Positions 40,348 through 49,453 of a stretch of DNA of 64,000 nt are shown piece by piece; the stretch's first letter is position 1, and each line of letters starts with the position of its first letter. The stretch is from Aquihabitans sp. G128 (lineage in GTDB: Bacteria; Actinomycetota; Acidimicrobiia; Acidimicrobiales; Iamiaceae): the NCBI RefSeq assembly GCF_019048865.1, contig NZ_CP077604.1, forward strand, positions 2,046,001-2,110,000. The letters run 5' to 3'. Made by a program: the position numbers and the translations under genes. The notes under the pieces are model-generated. The model saw only the letters and a program-made list of their open reading frames with translations. It was not told the DNA's origin and searched no databases.

Positions 40348-42003
40348 CTCCGACGTGTGGAGGAGGCCGAAGACCAGGGAGTCTTCCAAGGCTTGCCAGG
40401 AGGCCTGGATGATGTTCTCGCTGACGCCGATGGTGGACCAGGACCGCTTGCCGTTGGTCGAGTCGATCAGCACTCGGGTGACGGCGCCGGTGCCCTTGGC
40501 GGTGTCGAGCACGCGCACCTTGAAGTCGGTCAGGTGGACCTTGGCCAGCTGCGGGTACCTCGACCCGATCGCCTCGCGCACCGCGGCGTCGAGGGCGTTG
40601 ACGGGGCCGTTGCCCTCGCCGATGCGGCCCACCCGCTCGCCGTCGACCAGGAGCTTCACGATGGCCTCGGTGTCGTGGCGGACCTCGTCGGCCTCGCTCA
40701 CGATCACGCGGTAGGACTCGAGGGCGAAGTAGTCCTGCGTCCAGCCCGCGGCCCGGCGCATGAGCAGCTCGAGGGAGCCGTCGGCGGCCTCGAAGTGGTA
40801 GCCCTCGTGCTCCAGGCGCTTGAGCTCGTCGATGACGTCGGTGAGCGCGGGGCCGTCGAGGTCGATGCCGATCTCGCGAGCCTTGAGCTCCAGCGTGGCC
40901 TTGCCGGCCATCTCCGAGACCACGAAGCGGGTGCCGTTGCCCACGGCCTCCGGGTCGACGTGCTCGTAGGCGTCCTTGCGGCGAGCGATGGCCGACACGT
41001 GCAGGCCGGCCTTGTGGGCGAACGCCGAGGCGCCGACGTAGGGCGCCTGGGGGTCGGGCGTCATGTTGACGATCTCGGCGATGCGGTGCGACGCCGCGGA
41101 GAGCCGCGAGAGGCGACCCTCCGGCAGGGTGCGCACGCCCATCTTCAGCGTCAGGTTCGGGATGATCGTGGTGAGGTTGCAGTTGCCGGTGCGCTCGCCG
41201 TAGCCGTTGATGGTGCCCTGCACCTGGGTGGCGCCGCCCCGCACGCCGGCCAGGGCGTTGGCCACGCCGCAGCCGGTGTCGTCGTGGAGGTGCACGGCGA
41301 CCTTGACGTCGTCCTTGAAGTGGCCGGTGATCTCGCGGACCACCGCCTCCACCTGGTGGGGCAGGGCGCCGCCGTTGGTGTCGCAGAGCACGAGCGTCTC
41401 GGCGCCCTGCTCGGCGGCGGCCTCGAGCACCCGTAGGCTGAACTCGGGGTTCTGGTGCCAGCCGTCGAAGAAGTGCTCGGCGTCGAAGAGGACCCGGACG
41501 CCGGCCTCCGCGAGGAAGCGGACCGAGTCGGCCACCATGGCCTCGCCCTCGTCGAGGGACGTCCGCAGGGCCTCGGTCACGTGGTAGGCGGAGCTCTTGC
41601 CCACGATGCAAACGGCGGAGGTGCCGGCGTCGAGCAGGTTGCGCAGGGTGGGGTCGTCGTCGACCTTGCCGCGGGGTCGGCGGGTGGAGCCGAACGCCAC
41701 CAGGGTGGAGCGCTCGAAGCGCAGCTCGCGCGCCGCCCGGTCGAAGAACTCGATGTCCTTGGGGTTGGCGCCGGGCCAGCCGCCCTCGATGAAGTGCACG
41801 CCGAGCTCGTCGAGCTCATCCGCGATGCGGAGCTTGTCGTCGACGGTGAGCGAGATGCCCTCGAGCTGGGCGCCGTCGCGGCAGGTGGTGTCGAAGATCT
41901 CGACCGCCTCGGGCAGCCCAGGGTCCCGCGGCGCCATGAGCTCCACCGTGGTCGGCTCGGCCTCGATCGCCCCGGCGGTGCCAGGCCGCTTGTCAGCGGA
42001 CAT
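40345..42003 (-). CDS. cimA: Citramalate synthase
   Basis: A 552-residue enzyme of the LeuA-like family, close in length to known CimA. The catalytic barrel starts EIFDTTCRDGAQ (the usual DTTLRDG with Cys for Leu), then HLHDDTGCGVANALAGVRGGATQVQGTINGYGERTGNCNL with the metal-binding His pair. The C-terminal regulatory domain is of the LeuA dimer type. It condenses pyruvate and acetyl-CoA to citramalate, the entry to threonine-independent isoleucine synthesis. It overlaps ilvE by 11 bp and is the third gene of leuB-ilvE-cimA. Confidence 0.92.
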   Translation of the reverse strand: MSADKRPGTAGAIEAEPTTVELMAPRDPGLPEAVEIFDTTCRDGAQLEGISLTVDDKLRIADELDELGVHFIEGGWPGANPKDIEFFDRAARELRFERSTLVAFGSTRRPRGKVDDDPTLRNLLDAGTSAVCIVGKSSAYHVTEALRTSLDEGEAMVADSVRFLAEAGVRVLFDAEHFFDGWHQNPEFSLRVLEAAAEQGAETLVLCDTNGGALPHQVEAVVREITGHFKDDVKVAVHLHDDTGCGVANALAGVRGGATQVQGTINGYGERTGNCNLTTIIPNLTLKMGVRTLPEGRLSRLSAASHRIAEIVNMTPDPQAPYVGASAFAHKAGLHVSAIARRKDAYEHVDPEAVGNGTRFVVSEMAGKATLELKAREIGIDLDGPALTDVIDELKRLEHEGYHFEAADGSLELLMRRAAGWTQDYFALESYRVIVSEADEVRHDTEAIVKLLVDGERVGRIGEGNGPVNALDAAVREAIGSRYPQLAKVHLTDFKVRVLDTAKGTGAVTRVLIDSTNGKRSWSTIGVSENIIQASWQALEDSLVFGLLHTSE

Positions 42004-42910
42004 GTTCGACCCAGTCCTTGTAGCGGTCGGTCTCCCCGCGGATCGCCTTGTGGTACTCGGTGGCGATGGCGGTGGTCATGGGGCCGGGGCAGGGGATCGG
42101 GCGGTCGTCGACGGAGTTCACCGCGGAGACCTCGGCGGCGGTGCCGCAGAGGAACATCTCCTCGGCGAGGTACACGTCGGAGCGGGCCAGGTCCGACAGC
42201 ACGCACTCGATGCCGAGGTCCTTGGCGATGGTCATCACCGAGTCCTGGGTGATGCCCTCGAGGGCGCCGGCGGAGAGCGGCGGGCTGAGGAAGCGGCCGC
42301 CGCGGGCCACGAAGACGTTCTCGCCGGTGCACTCGCTGACCATGCCCTGCGGGTTGAGCATGAGGGCCTCGTCGTAGCCGGCCTTCAGCGCCTCGACCTT
42401 GGCGAGGGTGGAGTTCACGTAGTTGCCGGTGGTCTTGGCCGCGGGCGGCATGGTGTTGTGGTCGAGCCGGGTCCAGGACGAGGTCTTCAGGCGGACGCCC
42501 GTGGTGAGGGCGTCGTCGCCGAGGTAGGCGCCCCACGGCCAGCAGGCGATGGCCACGTCGACCGTGCAGGGCAGGGTGGACAGGCCCATCTCGCCGTAGC
42601 CGTAGTAGGCGATCGGGCGGATGTAGCAGGACGGCAGGCCGCTGGCGGCCACGACGTCCTTGGTGGCTTGGACGAGCTCCTCCACCGAGTACGGCAGGTC
42701 CATCATCAGGATCCGGGCCGACGCGTGGAGGCGCTCGATGTGGTCGGTGAGGCGGAACACCGCCGGGCCCTGGGCCGTCTCGTAGGCCCGCACGCCCTCG
42801 AACACGCCGGTGCCGTAGTGCAGCGTGTGGGTGAGGACGTGGATCTTGGCGTCCTCCCAGGCGACGAGCTCGCCGTTCATCCAGATCGACTCGGTGGGCG
42901 TGATCGGCAT
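41993..42910 (-). CDS. ilvE: Branched-chain amino acid aminotransferase
   Basis: A 305-residue fold-type IV PLP enzyme. The PLP lysine is Lys159 in PPAAKTTGNYVNS. HYGTGVFEGVRAY and EALMLNPQGMVSECTGENVF are the substrate and cofactor blocks. It performs the last step for Val, Ile and Leu. It lies 30 bp after leuB and overlaps cimA, so all three are cotranscribed behind the leader at 44011-44118. Confidence 0.95.
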   Translation of the reverse strand: MPITPTESIWMNGELVAWEDAKIHVLTHTLHYGTGVFEGVRAYETAQGPAVFRLTDHIERLHASARILMMDLPYSVEELVQATKDVVAASGLPSCYIRPIAYYGYGEMGLSTLPCTVDVAIACWPWGAYLGDDALTTGVRLKTSSWTRLDHNTMPPAAKTTGNYVNSTLAKVEALKAGYDEALMLNPQGMVSECTGENVFVARGGRFLSPPLSAGALEGITQDSVMTIAKDLGIECVLSDLARSDVYLAEEMFLCGTAAEVSAVNSVDDRPIPCPGPMTTAIATEYHKAIRGETDRYKDWVEHVR

Positions 42911-42940
42911 CGGTGTTCCCCTACTTCTTCGGTTCGGCGA

Positions 42941-43921
42941 TCAGAGGGCGGCGACGACGGCGTCGCCGATCTCGGGGGTGGAGGCGGTGAGGTCGGTGGC
43001 GGAGGCGCAGGCCTTGCGGATGCGCTCGGCGGCGTCGCCCTCGCCCAGGAGGTCGAGCATGAGGGCGGCGGAGAGGATGGCGGCGATCGGGTTGGCCTTG
43101 GCCTGCCCGGCGATGTCGGGCGCCGAGCCGTGGACCGGCTCGAACATCGACGGCGCCTGGCGGGTGGGGTCGAGGTTGCCCGACGACGCGAAGCCGATGC
43201 CGCCGGACACCGCGCCGCCGAGGTCGGTGAGGATGTCGCCGAAGAGGTTGTCGGTGACGATGACGTCGTAGCGCTGCGGGTCCTGGACGAAGTAGATGCA
43301 GGCGGCGTCGACGTGGTTGTAGGCGGTGGTGACGTCGGGGAACTCGGCGGCGACGTCGTCGAACGTGCGCTGCCAGAGGTCGCCGGAGAACGTGAGCACG
43401 TTGGTCTTGTGCACCAGCGTGAGGTGCTTGCGGGGGCGGGACTGGGCAAGCTCGAAGGCGTAGCGGACCACCCGCTCCACGCCGTGGCGGGTGTTGACCG
43501 ATCCCTGGGTGGCGATCTCCTGGGGGGTGCCCTTGCGGAGGAAGCCGCCCTCGCCGGCGTAGGTGCCCTCGGTGTTCTCCCGGATGACGATGAAGTCGAT
43601 GTCCTTCTCCGGCAGGAGGAAGGGCCGCTGGTTCACGAACTGGTCGAGCGCGAAGCGCATCTTCAGCAGCAGGCCCCGCTCGATCACGCCCGGCGGCACC
43701 TCCGGGGTTCCCACCGCTCCCAGGAGGATGGCGTCGAAGGCCCGGAGCTCGTCCAGCACGTCGTCGGGCAGGACCGTGCCGTCGGCCAGGTAGCGGGCAC
43801 CGCCGAGGTCGAAGTCGGTGGTCTCCAGCTCGACGCCGGCGGCCCGGACGACCTTGAGGGCCTCGGCCACGACCTCGGGGCCGATGCCGTCGCCGCCGAT
43901 GACTGCGATCTTGTGGGCCAC
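42941..43921 (-). CDS. leuB: 3-isopropylmalate dehydrogenase
   Basis: A 326-residue NAD-dependent decarboxylating dehydrogenase with GGDGIGPEV at the N-terminus, [12 protein letters not shown], the catalytic Lys/Asp blocks ([34 protein letters not shown]) and [12 protein letters not shown]. It oxidises 3-isopropylmalate in leucine synthesis and 3-methylmalate in the citramalate route. The GTG at 43921 has GGAG 5 nt upstream. A 180-nt leader with a short peptide and terminator precedes it. Confidence 0.95.
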   Translation of the reverse strand: MAHKIAVIGGDGIGPEVVAEALKVVRAAGVELETTDFDLGGARYLADGTVLPDDVLDELRAFDAILLGAVGTPEVPPGVIERGLLLKMRFALDQFVNQRPFLLPEKDIDFIVIRENTEGTYAGEGGFLRKGTPQEIATQGSVNTRHGVERVVRYAFELAQSRPRKHLTLVHKTNVLTFSGDLWQRTFDDVAAEFPDVTTAYNHVDAACIYFVQDPQRYDVIVTDNLFGDILTDLGGAVSGGIGFASSGNLDPTRQAPSMFEPVHGSAPDIAGQAKANPIAAILSAALMLDLLGEGDAAERIRKACASATDLTASTPEIGDAVVAAL

Positions 43922-43943
43922 GGGAGCTCCGATTCTGCTTGCG

Positions 43944-43960
43944 GCCGGCACGGTGCCGGC
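43944..43960. repeat. Hairpin in the leuB 5' leader, close to the start
   Basis: GCCGGCACGGTGCCGGC, a near-perfect palindrome 23 nt before the leuB start. It could fold when the leader is transcribed; its role is unknown. Confidence 0.4.
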
Positions 43961-44010
43961 GGGTCTTGCGGGGCCGGACCGGGCGGGGCACGCCCGGCAC
44001 CGGAGCGGAG

Positions 44011-44042
44011 AACGACAAAGCCGCCCACCGAAGTGGACGGCT
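44011..44042 (-). terminator. Intrinsic terminator inside the leuB leader (candidate attenuator)
   Basis: On the minus strand AGCCGTCCAC-TTCG-GTGGGCGGCT forms a 10-bp stem with a TTCG tetraloop and one G-T pair, followed by TTGTCGTT. It lies between the leader peptide and leuB, in the direction of transcription. Confidence 0.65.
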
Positions 44043-44046
44043 CGAC

Positions 44047-44070
44047 GCGCACACCGACGAAGGCGTGCGC
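44047..44070 (-). promoter_or_regulatory. Leader hairpin starting at the leader-peptide stop codon
   Basis: GCGCACGCC and GGTGTGCGC pair over 9 bp (one G-U) with a 6-nt loop. The 5' arm begins with the G of the TAG stop, so a ribosome at the Ile codons 6-11 nt upstream would cover it. Confidence 0.5.
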
Positions 44071-44105
44071 TACCCGATGATGCGTACCGGGGTGGGGTCA
44101 GACAC
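44070..44105 (-). CDS. Leader peptide of the leuB-ilvE-cimA operon (11 residues)
   Basis: A GTG-started 11-codon frame encoding [11 protein letters not shown] and then TAG. It lies 7 nt after a TACACT box, so the ribosome would load on the first base of the transcript. The last codons before the stop include Val, Arg, Ile and Ile, which fits sensing of isoleucine or valine charging. It is followed by two hairpins, the second a terminator. Too short to prove by sequence; the arrangement is what supports it. Confidence 0.5.
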   Translation of the reverse strand: MSDPTPVRIIG

Positions 44106-44112
44106 GGCAGCC

Positions 44113-44118
44113 AGTGTA
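44113..44118 (-). promoter_or_regulatory. -10 box of the leuB leader
   Basis: TACACT on the minus strand, 7 nt before the leader-peptide GTG. Confidence 0.5.
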
Positions 44119-44206
44119 GGCCCGAGGGCTTGCGAGCAGGCAAGCAGTGCCGATGGGAGCGGGCCGGGCCGGTAGCGTCCGGTCGCCACCAGCGCGGAGG
44201 ACCGCC

Positions 44207-44833
44207 TTGACCCCCACCACCTGCAGCAGCTGCTCGAGCCCGCTCCCGGCCGTCGCCGCCGACCAGCGCCGCCCGGACCTGTGCGCGGCGTGCGTGGCCC
44301 GCTCGTCGGGCGCCGTGCCGCCGTCGACCCTCCCGCCGGTGCCGAGCTGGCCCGTCGGGCCGGGTGCCCCCGGGGCGCCGCCCATGGGCTACGGGACGCC
44401 CGCCGCCCTCGTCACCCGCACCCGCGTGCCCGACGCCCTGCTCCTCGGCATCGCCGCCGCGGCCATCGCCGGCGTGGCCTGGTGGGCCGTGGTGGCCACC
44501 ACCAAGACCACGTTCACCTACGGCGCCATCGCCGTCGGCATCCTCGTGGGCCAGGCCGTGCTGATCGGGGCCCGCAAGGGCGGCGTGGTGCCGGCGCTCA
44601 TCGCGGTGGCCGCCTCGCTCACCGCGCTGGTGGTGGCGGAGTACTTCATCCAGCGCACCGTCGCCATCAACGACTTCAACGCCAACGTCCCGCTGTGGCT
44701 GGGGTTCTCGACCGCCAAGGACATCGTGCGGGAGGCGGTGGAGGACGAGCCGCTCACCGCGGTGTTCTGGGGCGTGGCGGCGGTGGCGGCCGCGCTGTCG
44801 GCCGGGTCGCGCACCCGACGCCCCATCCTCTGA
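44207..44833 (+). CDS. Membrane protein with an N-terminal Cys-rich motif
   Basis: A 208-residue protein. The first 30 residues contain two CxxC pairs (TCSSC and LCAAC) that could bind zinc. A Pro/Gly-rich linker follows, then four hydrophobic helices ([70 protein letters not shown]). The function is unknown; zinc ribbon plus membrane helices is a common layout of actinobacterial hypothetical proteins. The TTG at 44207 is chosen because GGAGG lies 7 nt upstream and the CxxC motif would otherwise be buried. Confidence 0.6.
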   Translation: MTPTTCSSCSSPLPAVAADQRRPDLCAACVARSSGAVPPSTLPPVPSWPVGPGAPGAPPMGYGTPAALVTRTRVPDALLLGIAAAAIAGVAWWAVVATTKTTFTYGAIAVGILVGQAVLIGARKGGVVPALIAVAASLTALVVAEYFIQRTVAINDFNANVPLWLGFSTAKDIVREAVEDEPLTAVFWGVAAVAAALSAGSRTRRPIL

Positions 44834-44869
44834 CGCCGCTCGGCGGGCCGGCCGCCCGGGCAGCGGAAC

Positions 44870-44875
44870 TAACGT
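44870..44875 (+). promoter_or_regulatory. -10 box of the greA-like gene (leaderless)
   Basis: TAACGT, 6 nt before the ATG at 44882. Confidence 0.5.
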
Positions 44876-44881
44876 GGACGG

Positions 44882-45532
44882 ATGGCTGAATCCGTCCTCC
44901 TCTCCCAGGCCGCCCGAGATCGCATCGTGGCCGAGCACCAGGAGCTGGTGGCCAAGGTCGCATCGGCGCCGGCCGGGACCGAGCCCGACGACGACGCCGT
45001 CCGCGCCGCCCGGCTGGCCGACATCCTCGAGAACGGCACCGTGGTCGACCCTGCCGACCCGCCCCAGGACTCCGTCCCCCTGTCGCTGGAGGCCTACGAG
45101 CGCATCTACATCGAGCACCTCGACCTCACCACCCGGGGCAAGATCGACATCGCCCGCAAGATCGAGACCGCCCGCGAGCTCGGCGACCTCTCCGAGAACG
45201 GCGACTACCACGCCGCCAAGGAGGAGCAGGGCAAGATGGCAGGGCGCATCAACCACCTGGCCAACCTGCTCGGCAACGGCATCATCACCGAGAGCACCAG
45301 CTCCACCACAGTGCAGGCCGGCGCCGTCGTCGGCCTCCGCTACGAGGGCGACACCGACGTCGAGCGCTACCTGCTCGGCTCCATCGAGGAGCGGGTCGAG
45401 GGCGTCGAGGTCATGTCCCCCGGCTCGGCCCTGGGCCAGGCCCTGGTCGGCCACGCCGTCGGCGACACCGTGGAGTACGAGACCCCCACCGGCGCCAAGC
45501 TCAAGGTCGAGATCGTCTCCGTCGGCGGCTGA
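44882..45532 (+). CDS. greA: GreA-type transcription elongation factor with an N-terminal duplication
   Basis: A 216-residue protein, about 55 longer than standard GreA. Residues 65-140 are a normal GreA_N coiled coil with the acidic tip [20 protein letters not shown]. Residues 145-216 are the FKBP-like C-terminal domain ([23 protein letters not shown]). The extra N-terminus is a degenerate copy: residues 5-22 match 65-82 at 9 of 18 positions, and [12 protein letters not shown] (43-54) echoes [13 protein letters not shown]. GreA enters the RNA polymerase secondary channel and stimulates cleavage of backtracked RNA. The ATG follows a TAACGT box, so the extension is within the transcript. Confidence 0.85.
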   Translation: MAESVLLSQAARDRIVAEHQELVAKVASAPAGTEPDDDAVRAARLADILENGTVVDPADPPQDSVPLSLEAYERIYIEHLDLTTRGKIDIARKIETARELGDLSENGDYHAAKEEQGKMAGRINHLANLLGNGIITESTSSTTVQAGAVVGLRYEGDTDVERYLLGSIEERVEGVEVMSPGSALGQALVGHAVGDTVEYETPTGAKLKVEIVSVGG

Positions 45533-45646
45533 GCCCGGCAGCTCTGGCGCCGGGGTGACGTCGGTCATGGACGCCGGGTCGAGGCCATCCGCACCGGCCA
45601 CCGGCCCCGAACTCACGGTCGTGGCCTCCCCGCCGATGGACCCCTC

Positions 45647-46561
45647 GTGACCCCGAACCCGCCCGCCGCGCCCGGTGGCGCCCCCCTGGCCGACGCCACC
45701 GTCGCCGACGAGGTGCGGGGCGCGCCGTGGCTGCCGCCGGGCGGCCCGGTGGAGCTGCCGGGCCGGGGCACCACCTTCGTCCGCGACTCCGGTGGGCCGG
45801 CCGGTGCGCCGGTGGTGGTCCTGCTCCACGGCTGGGCCGTCACCGCCGACCTCAACTGGTTCGCGGCGTACCCCGACCTCGCCGAGCGGTACCGGGTCCT
45901 GGCCATCGACCACCGCGGCCACGGGCGCGGCATCCGGCCGCCCGGGGGCAAGGTGCGGCTCAGCGACTGCGCCGACGACGTCGCCGCCCTGCTGGACGTG
46001 CTCGGCATCGACCGAGCCATCGTCGTGGGCTACTCCATGGGCGGGGCCATCGCCCAGCTGCTCTGGCGCCGCCACCCCGACCGGGTGTCGGGCCTCGTCC
46101 TGTGCTCCACCGCCCGCCACTTCCAGGGCGGGCCCATCTCGGCGCTCTGGTACCGCTCCTACACGCCGCTCGCTGCGGTGGCCAACGCCGCTCGCGGCCC
46201 GGCCGAGGCGCTGGTCCGCAAGCGCGTGGAGCGCCGGGTCTCGCGCGACGAGCGGGCCGACTGGATGCGCAGCGAGCTCGAGCGGGCCGACCCCGCCGCC
46301 CTGCTCACGTCCATGCGCTCGGTGGGCCGCATCCGCTCGAACCGCTGGATCACCGAGGTCGACGTGCCCGCCGCGGTCATCGTCACCACCAAGGACCGCA
46401 CGGTGCCGGCCCGCAACCAGCGCAAGCTGGCCGCCGCCATCCCCGGCGCCGTGGTCTCCGAGGTCGCCGGCCCCCACGACTCGATCGTCACCCGCACCGA
46501 CCAGTATCTCCCCGCCCTCCTCACCGCCGTCGCCCAGGTCGCCACCGCCGCCTCCCGCTGA
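45647..46561 (+). CDS. Alpha/beta fold hydrolase
   Basis: A 304-residue alpha/beta hydrolase with the oxyanion motif [13 protein letters not shown], the nucleophile elbow GYSMGGA (Ser), an acid in [11 protein letters not shown] and a catalytic His in GPHDSIV. The substrate is unknown. The first 40 residues are Pro/Ala-rich and may be non-conserved. The GTG at 45647 lacks a clear ribosome-binding site, so a start further in is possible. The gap of 114 bp from greA holds no other gene that I can support. Confidence 0.8.
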   Translation: MTPNPPAAPGGAPLADATVADEVRGAPWLPPGGPVELPGRGTTFVRDSGGPAGAPVVVLLHGWAVTADLNWFAAYPDLAERYRVLAIDHRGHGRGIRPPGGKVRLSDCADDVAALLDVLGIDRAIVVGYSMGGAIAQLLWRRHPDRVSGLVLCSTARHFQGGPISALWYRSYTPLAAVANAARGPAEALVRKRVERRVSRDERADWMRSELERADPAALLTSMRSVGRIRSNRWITEVDVPAAVIVTTKDRTVPARNQRKLAAAIPGAVVSEVAGPHDSIVTRTDQYLPALLTAVAQVATAASR

Positions 46562-46565
46562 CCGG

Positions 46566-46613
46566 CATTCCTGTCGTTCCGGGGCGCCTGGCGCCCCCTC
46601 GGCGACAGGAATG
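46566..46613. repeat. Intergenic hairpin repeat, copy 1
   Basis: Perfect 11-bp arms CATTCCTGTCG and CGACAGGAATG enclose a GGGGCGC/GCGCCCC inner stem. It lies directly after the hydrolase stop, between convergent genes, and is a possible bidirectional terminator. Confidence 0.55.
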
Positions 46614-46626
46614 CGCCAGCCGACCG

Positions 46627-46673
46627 GACTCCCGTCGCTTCAGGGCGCATGCCGCCCCCCGGGCGACAGGAAT
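46627..46673. repeat. Intergenic hairpin repeat, copy 2 (degenerate)
   Basis: Starts 61 bp after copy 1 with the same layout. The arms GGACTCCCGTCGC and GCGACAGGAATCC pair except for two positions, around a GGGCGCATGCCGCCC core. The shared GACAGGAAT word and spacing suggest a repeat family. Confidence 0.5.
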
Positions 46674-46699
46674 CCGGGGTGAGACCGGGCGGCGGCGCG

Positions 46700-47356
46700 T
46701 CAGGTGGGGGCGGCGGCCTGGGCGATCTGGTCGGCGGCGGCGGCCACCGCGGCGCCGAAGCGGGCGCCGGGGTCGGTGCCGAGGCGCTCGACGGGGCCGG
46801 AGATGCCGACGGCGGCGACGAGCGCGCCGGCCAGCAGCACGCCGGCGCTCACGGACGCCACACCGGGGGCCCGCTCGCCCACGCTGGCGGTCCAGCCCTC
46901 GGCCGGGGCGGCGCCGGCGAGGATGCGGCCGGCCGAGCCGACCTCGAGCGGCAAGCGGGCGCCCTCGGTGACGATGGTGCGCAGCTCGTGGGGCGACTCC
47001 AGCGACACCACGCAGACCCGGTGCTCGCCGTCGCGGACGTAGAGCTGCACGCTCTCGCCGGTCTCGGCCCGCAGGGCGAGCAGGGCCGGGCGGGCGACCT
47101 CGGCGATGGGCCAGCCGGCGGCCGCCGCGTGGCCCAGGCCCACCAGGCGAGGGCCGAGGGCGAAGCGGGCGGCGTCGTCGCGGCGCAGGAGGCCGTGGGC
47201 CTCGAGGGCGACGGCGAGGCGGTGGGCGGTGGCCCGGGAGATCCCGGTGGCGGCCACCAGCTCGGCCAGCGAGCACGCGCCGCCGGCGGCGGCCACCGCG
47301 TCGAGCAAGGCGACCGACTTGTCGAGCACGCCCACACCGCTTACGCTCTGTCCCAT
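46700..47356 (-). CDS. ndgR: IclR family regulator next to leuCD (NdgR/LtbR-like)
   Basis: A 218-residue IclR protein. The N-terminal winged helix is at about 7-60 ([48 protein letters not shown]). The effector domain follows ([45 protein letters not shown]). Divergent placement beside leuC is the conserved position of NdgR/LtbR, which controls leucine synthesis in actinobacteria. The ATG at 47356 lies 8 nt after a TAACGT box; the open frame upstream crosses the operator and is not coding. A perfect palindrome (47371-47387) lies between the genes. Confidence 0.85.
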   Translation of the reverse strand: MGQSVSGVGVLDKSVALLDAVAAAGGACSLAELVAATGISRATAHRLAVALEAHGLLRRDDAARFALGPRLVGLGHAAAAGWPIAEVARPALLALRAETGESVQLYVRDGEHRVCVVSLESPHELRTIVTEGARLPLEVGSAGRILAGAAPAEGWTASVGERAPGVASVSAGVLLAGALVAAVGISGPVERLGTDPGARFGAAVAAAADQIAQAAAPT

Positions 47357-47364
47357 GGGCTGAC

Positions 47365-47370
47365 ACGTTA
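47365..47370 (-). promoter_or_regulatory. -10 box of the IclR gene (leaderless)
   Basis: TAACGT on the minus strand, 8 nt before the ATG at 47356 and abutting the palindromic operator. Confidence 0.5.
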
Positions 47371-47387
47371 GTCTCAACATCTGAGAC
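47371..47387. promoter_or_regulatory. Palindromic operator between the IclR gene and leuC
   Basis: GTCTCA, 5 nt, TGAGAC: a perfect inverted repeat centred between the divergent genes, next to the IclR -10 box and 44 nt before leuC. Confidence 0.7.
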
Positions 47388-47430
47388 AGCGCCACTCCCA
47401 CCCGTCGAACCGCCAGCGAAGCAGGAACCG

Positions 47431-48834
47431 ATGACCGCCCCCAAGACCCTCAGCCAGAAGGTGTGGGACGCCCACGTGGTGTCGTCCCAGCCCGGAGAGC
47501 CCGACCTGCTCTTCATCGACCTGCACCTCGTGCACGAGGTCACCAGCCCCCAGGCCTTCGACGGGCTCCGCCTGGCCGGCCGCCCGGTGCGCCACCCCGA
47601 GCTCACCCTGGCGACCGAGGACCACAACGTCCCCACCGAGCACACCAACCTCGAGATCGCCGACCCGATCTCGCGCAAGCAGGTCCAGACTCTGCGCAAC
47701 AACTGCGCCGAGTACGGCATCAAGCTGCACCCGATGAACACGCCCGGCCAGGGCATCGTCCACATCATCGGCCCGGAGCAGGGCTACACGATGCCCGGCA
47801 TGACCATCGTCTGCGGCGACTCGCACACCTCCACCCACGGGGCCTTCGGCGCCCTGGCCTTCGGCATCGGCACCAGCGAGGTCGAGCACGTGCTGGCCAC
47901 CCAGACGCTGCCCCAGTCGGCCGCCAAGACCCTGGCCATCACCGTCGACGGCGACCTGCCCGTCGGCTCCACCGCCAAGGACGTGATCCTGGCCATCCTC
48001 GGCCGCATCGGCACCGGCGGGGGCATCGGCTCCATCGCCGAGTACCGCGGCTCGGCCATCCGGGGCCTCTCCATGGAGGGGCGCATGACCGTCTGCAACA
48101 TGTCGATCGAGGCCGGCGCCAAGGCCGGGCTCATCGCACCCGACCAGGTCACCTTCGACTACCTCGAGGGCCGGGCCCACGCCCCCAAGGGCGCGGCCTG
48201 GGACGAGGCCGTCGCCTACTGGAAGACCCTCCAGACCGACGAGGACGCCACCTTCGACCAAGAGGTCGTGCTCGACGCGGCCGAGATCTTCCCCCACGTC
48301 TCCTGGGGCACCAACCCCGGCCAGGTGGCCCCCATCACCAGCCGGGTCCCGAACCCCGCCGACATCGCCGACCCCGGCGAGCGCAACGCCGCCGAGCGGG
48401 CGCTCGAGTACATGGGCCTCACCGCCGGCACCCCGCTCAAGGAGGTGGCGGTCGACACCGTGTTCATCGGCTCGTGCACCAACGGCCGCATCGAGGACCT
48501 GCGGGCCGTGGCCGACGTGGCCAAGGGCCGCCGGGTCTCCTCCGGCATGCGCACCCTCGTGGTGCCGGGCTCCTGGGCCGTGAAGCAGCAGGCCGAGGCC
48601 GAGGGCATCGACCGCGTCCTCGTCGACGCCGGCTTCGACTGGCGGGACCCGGGCTGCTCGATGTGCCTGGCCATGAACCCCGACAAGCTCACCGTCGGCG
48701 AGCGGGCCGCCTCCACCAGCAACCGCAACTTCGAGGGCCGCCAGGGCCGAGGCGGCCGCACCCACCTCGTCTCCCCCGCCGTCGCCGCCGCCACCGCCAT
48801 CGCGGGGCACTTCGCCACCCCAGAAGACCTGTAG
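47431..48834 (+). CDS. leuC: 3-isopropylmalate dehydratase large subunit
   Basis: A 467-residue aconitase-type subunit. The [4Fe-4S] ligands are Cys349 (GSCTNGR), Cys409 and Cys412 (DPGCSMC). [26 protein letters not shown] and the substrate loops are intact. With LeuD it isomerises 2-isopropylmalate, and citramalate in the CimA route. The ATG has AGGA 5 nt upstream. leuD starts 13 bp after its stop. Confidence 0.96.
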   Translation: MTAPKTLSQKVWDAHVVSSQPGEPDLLFIDLHLVHEVTSPQAFDGLRLAGRPVRHPELTLATEDHNVPTEHTNLEIADPISRKQVQTLRNNCAEYGIKLHPMNTPGQGIVHIIGPEQGYTMPGMTIVCGDSHTSTHGAFGALAFGIGTSEVEHVLATQTLPQSAAKTLAITVDGDLPVGSTAKDVILAILGRIGTGGGIGSIAEYRGSAIRGLSMEGRMTVCNMSIEAGAKAGLIAPDQVTFDYLEGRAHAPKGAAWDEAVAYWKTLQTDEDATFDQEVVLDAAEIFPHVSWGTNPGQVAPITSRVPNPADIADPGERNAAERALEYMGLTAGTPLKEVAVDTVFIGSCTNGRIEDLRAVADVAKGRRVSSGMRTLVVPGSWAVKQQAEAEGIDRVLVDAGFDWRDPGCSMCLAMNPDKLTVGERAASTSNRNFEGRQGRGGRTHLVSPAVAAATAIAGHFATPEDL

Positions 48835-48847
48835 AGGACGTCGCACC

Positions 48848-49447
48848 ATGGAACCCGTACGCATCGTCACCGGCACCGCCGTCCCGCTCGACCGCAGCGA
48901 CGTCGACACCGACCAGATCATCCCGTCCGACTGGCTCAAGCAGGTCGAGCGCACCGGCTTCGAGAAGGGCCTCTTCTCCGAGTGGCGCGACGACCGCGAC
49001 TTCGTGCTCAACCAGGAGCAGTACGCCGGCGCCACCATCCTCGTGGCCGGCCCGAACTTCGGCACCGGCTCGTCGCGCGAGCACGCCGTCTGGGCCATCC
49101 AGCAGTACGGCTTCCGAGCCGTGATCTCGCCGCGGTTCGGCGACATCTTCCGCAACAACTCCACCAAGAACGGCCTGGTGCCCGTGGTGGTCGCGCCCGA
49201 GGTGGGCGAGCAGCTGCTGCGGGCCATCGAGGCCGACCCGGCCCTGGAGATCACGATCGACGTCGAGCGCCGCACGCTCGAGGCCCCGGCCATCGGCCTG
49301 GTGGTCGACTTCCCGCTCGACGCCTCGGTGCAGCACCGCTTCCTCGAGGGCCTCGACGACATCGGCATCACCCTCCGGCAGGCCGACGACATCACCACCT
49401 ACGAGACCTCCCGGCCCGCCTGGTTCCCCACCACGGCCGACGCCTGA
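48848..49447 (+). CDS. leuD: 3-isopropylmalate dehydratase small subunit
   Basis: A 199-residue swivelling-domain subunit. Motifs are SDVDTDQIIPSDWLK, the substrate loop GPNFGTGSSREHAVWAIQQYGF and FGDIFRNNSTKNGLVPVVV. It forms the dehydratase with LeuC from the same operon. The ATG follows GAGGA about 8 nt upstream. A strong hairpin lies just downstream. Confidence 0.95.
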   Translation: MEPVRIVTGTAVPLDRSDVDTDQIIPSDWLKQVERTGFEKGLFSEWRDDRDFVLNQEQYAGATILVAGPNFGTGSSREHAVWAIQQYGFRAVISPRFGDIFRNNSTKNGLVPVVVAPEVGEQLLRAIEADPALEITIDVERRTLEAPAIGLVVDFPLDASVQHRFLEGLDDIGITLRQADDITTYETSRPAWFPTTADA

Positions 49448-49453
49448 CCGACT

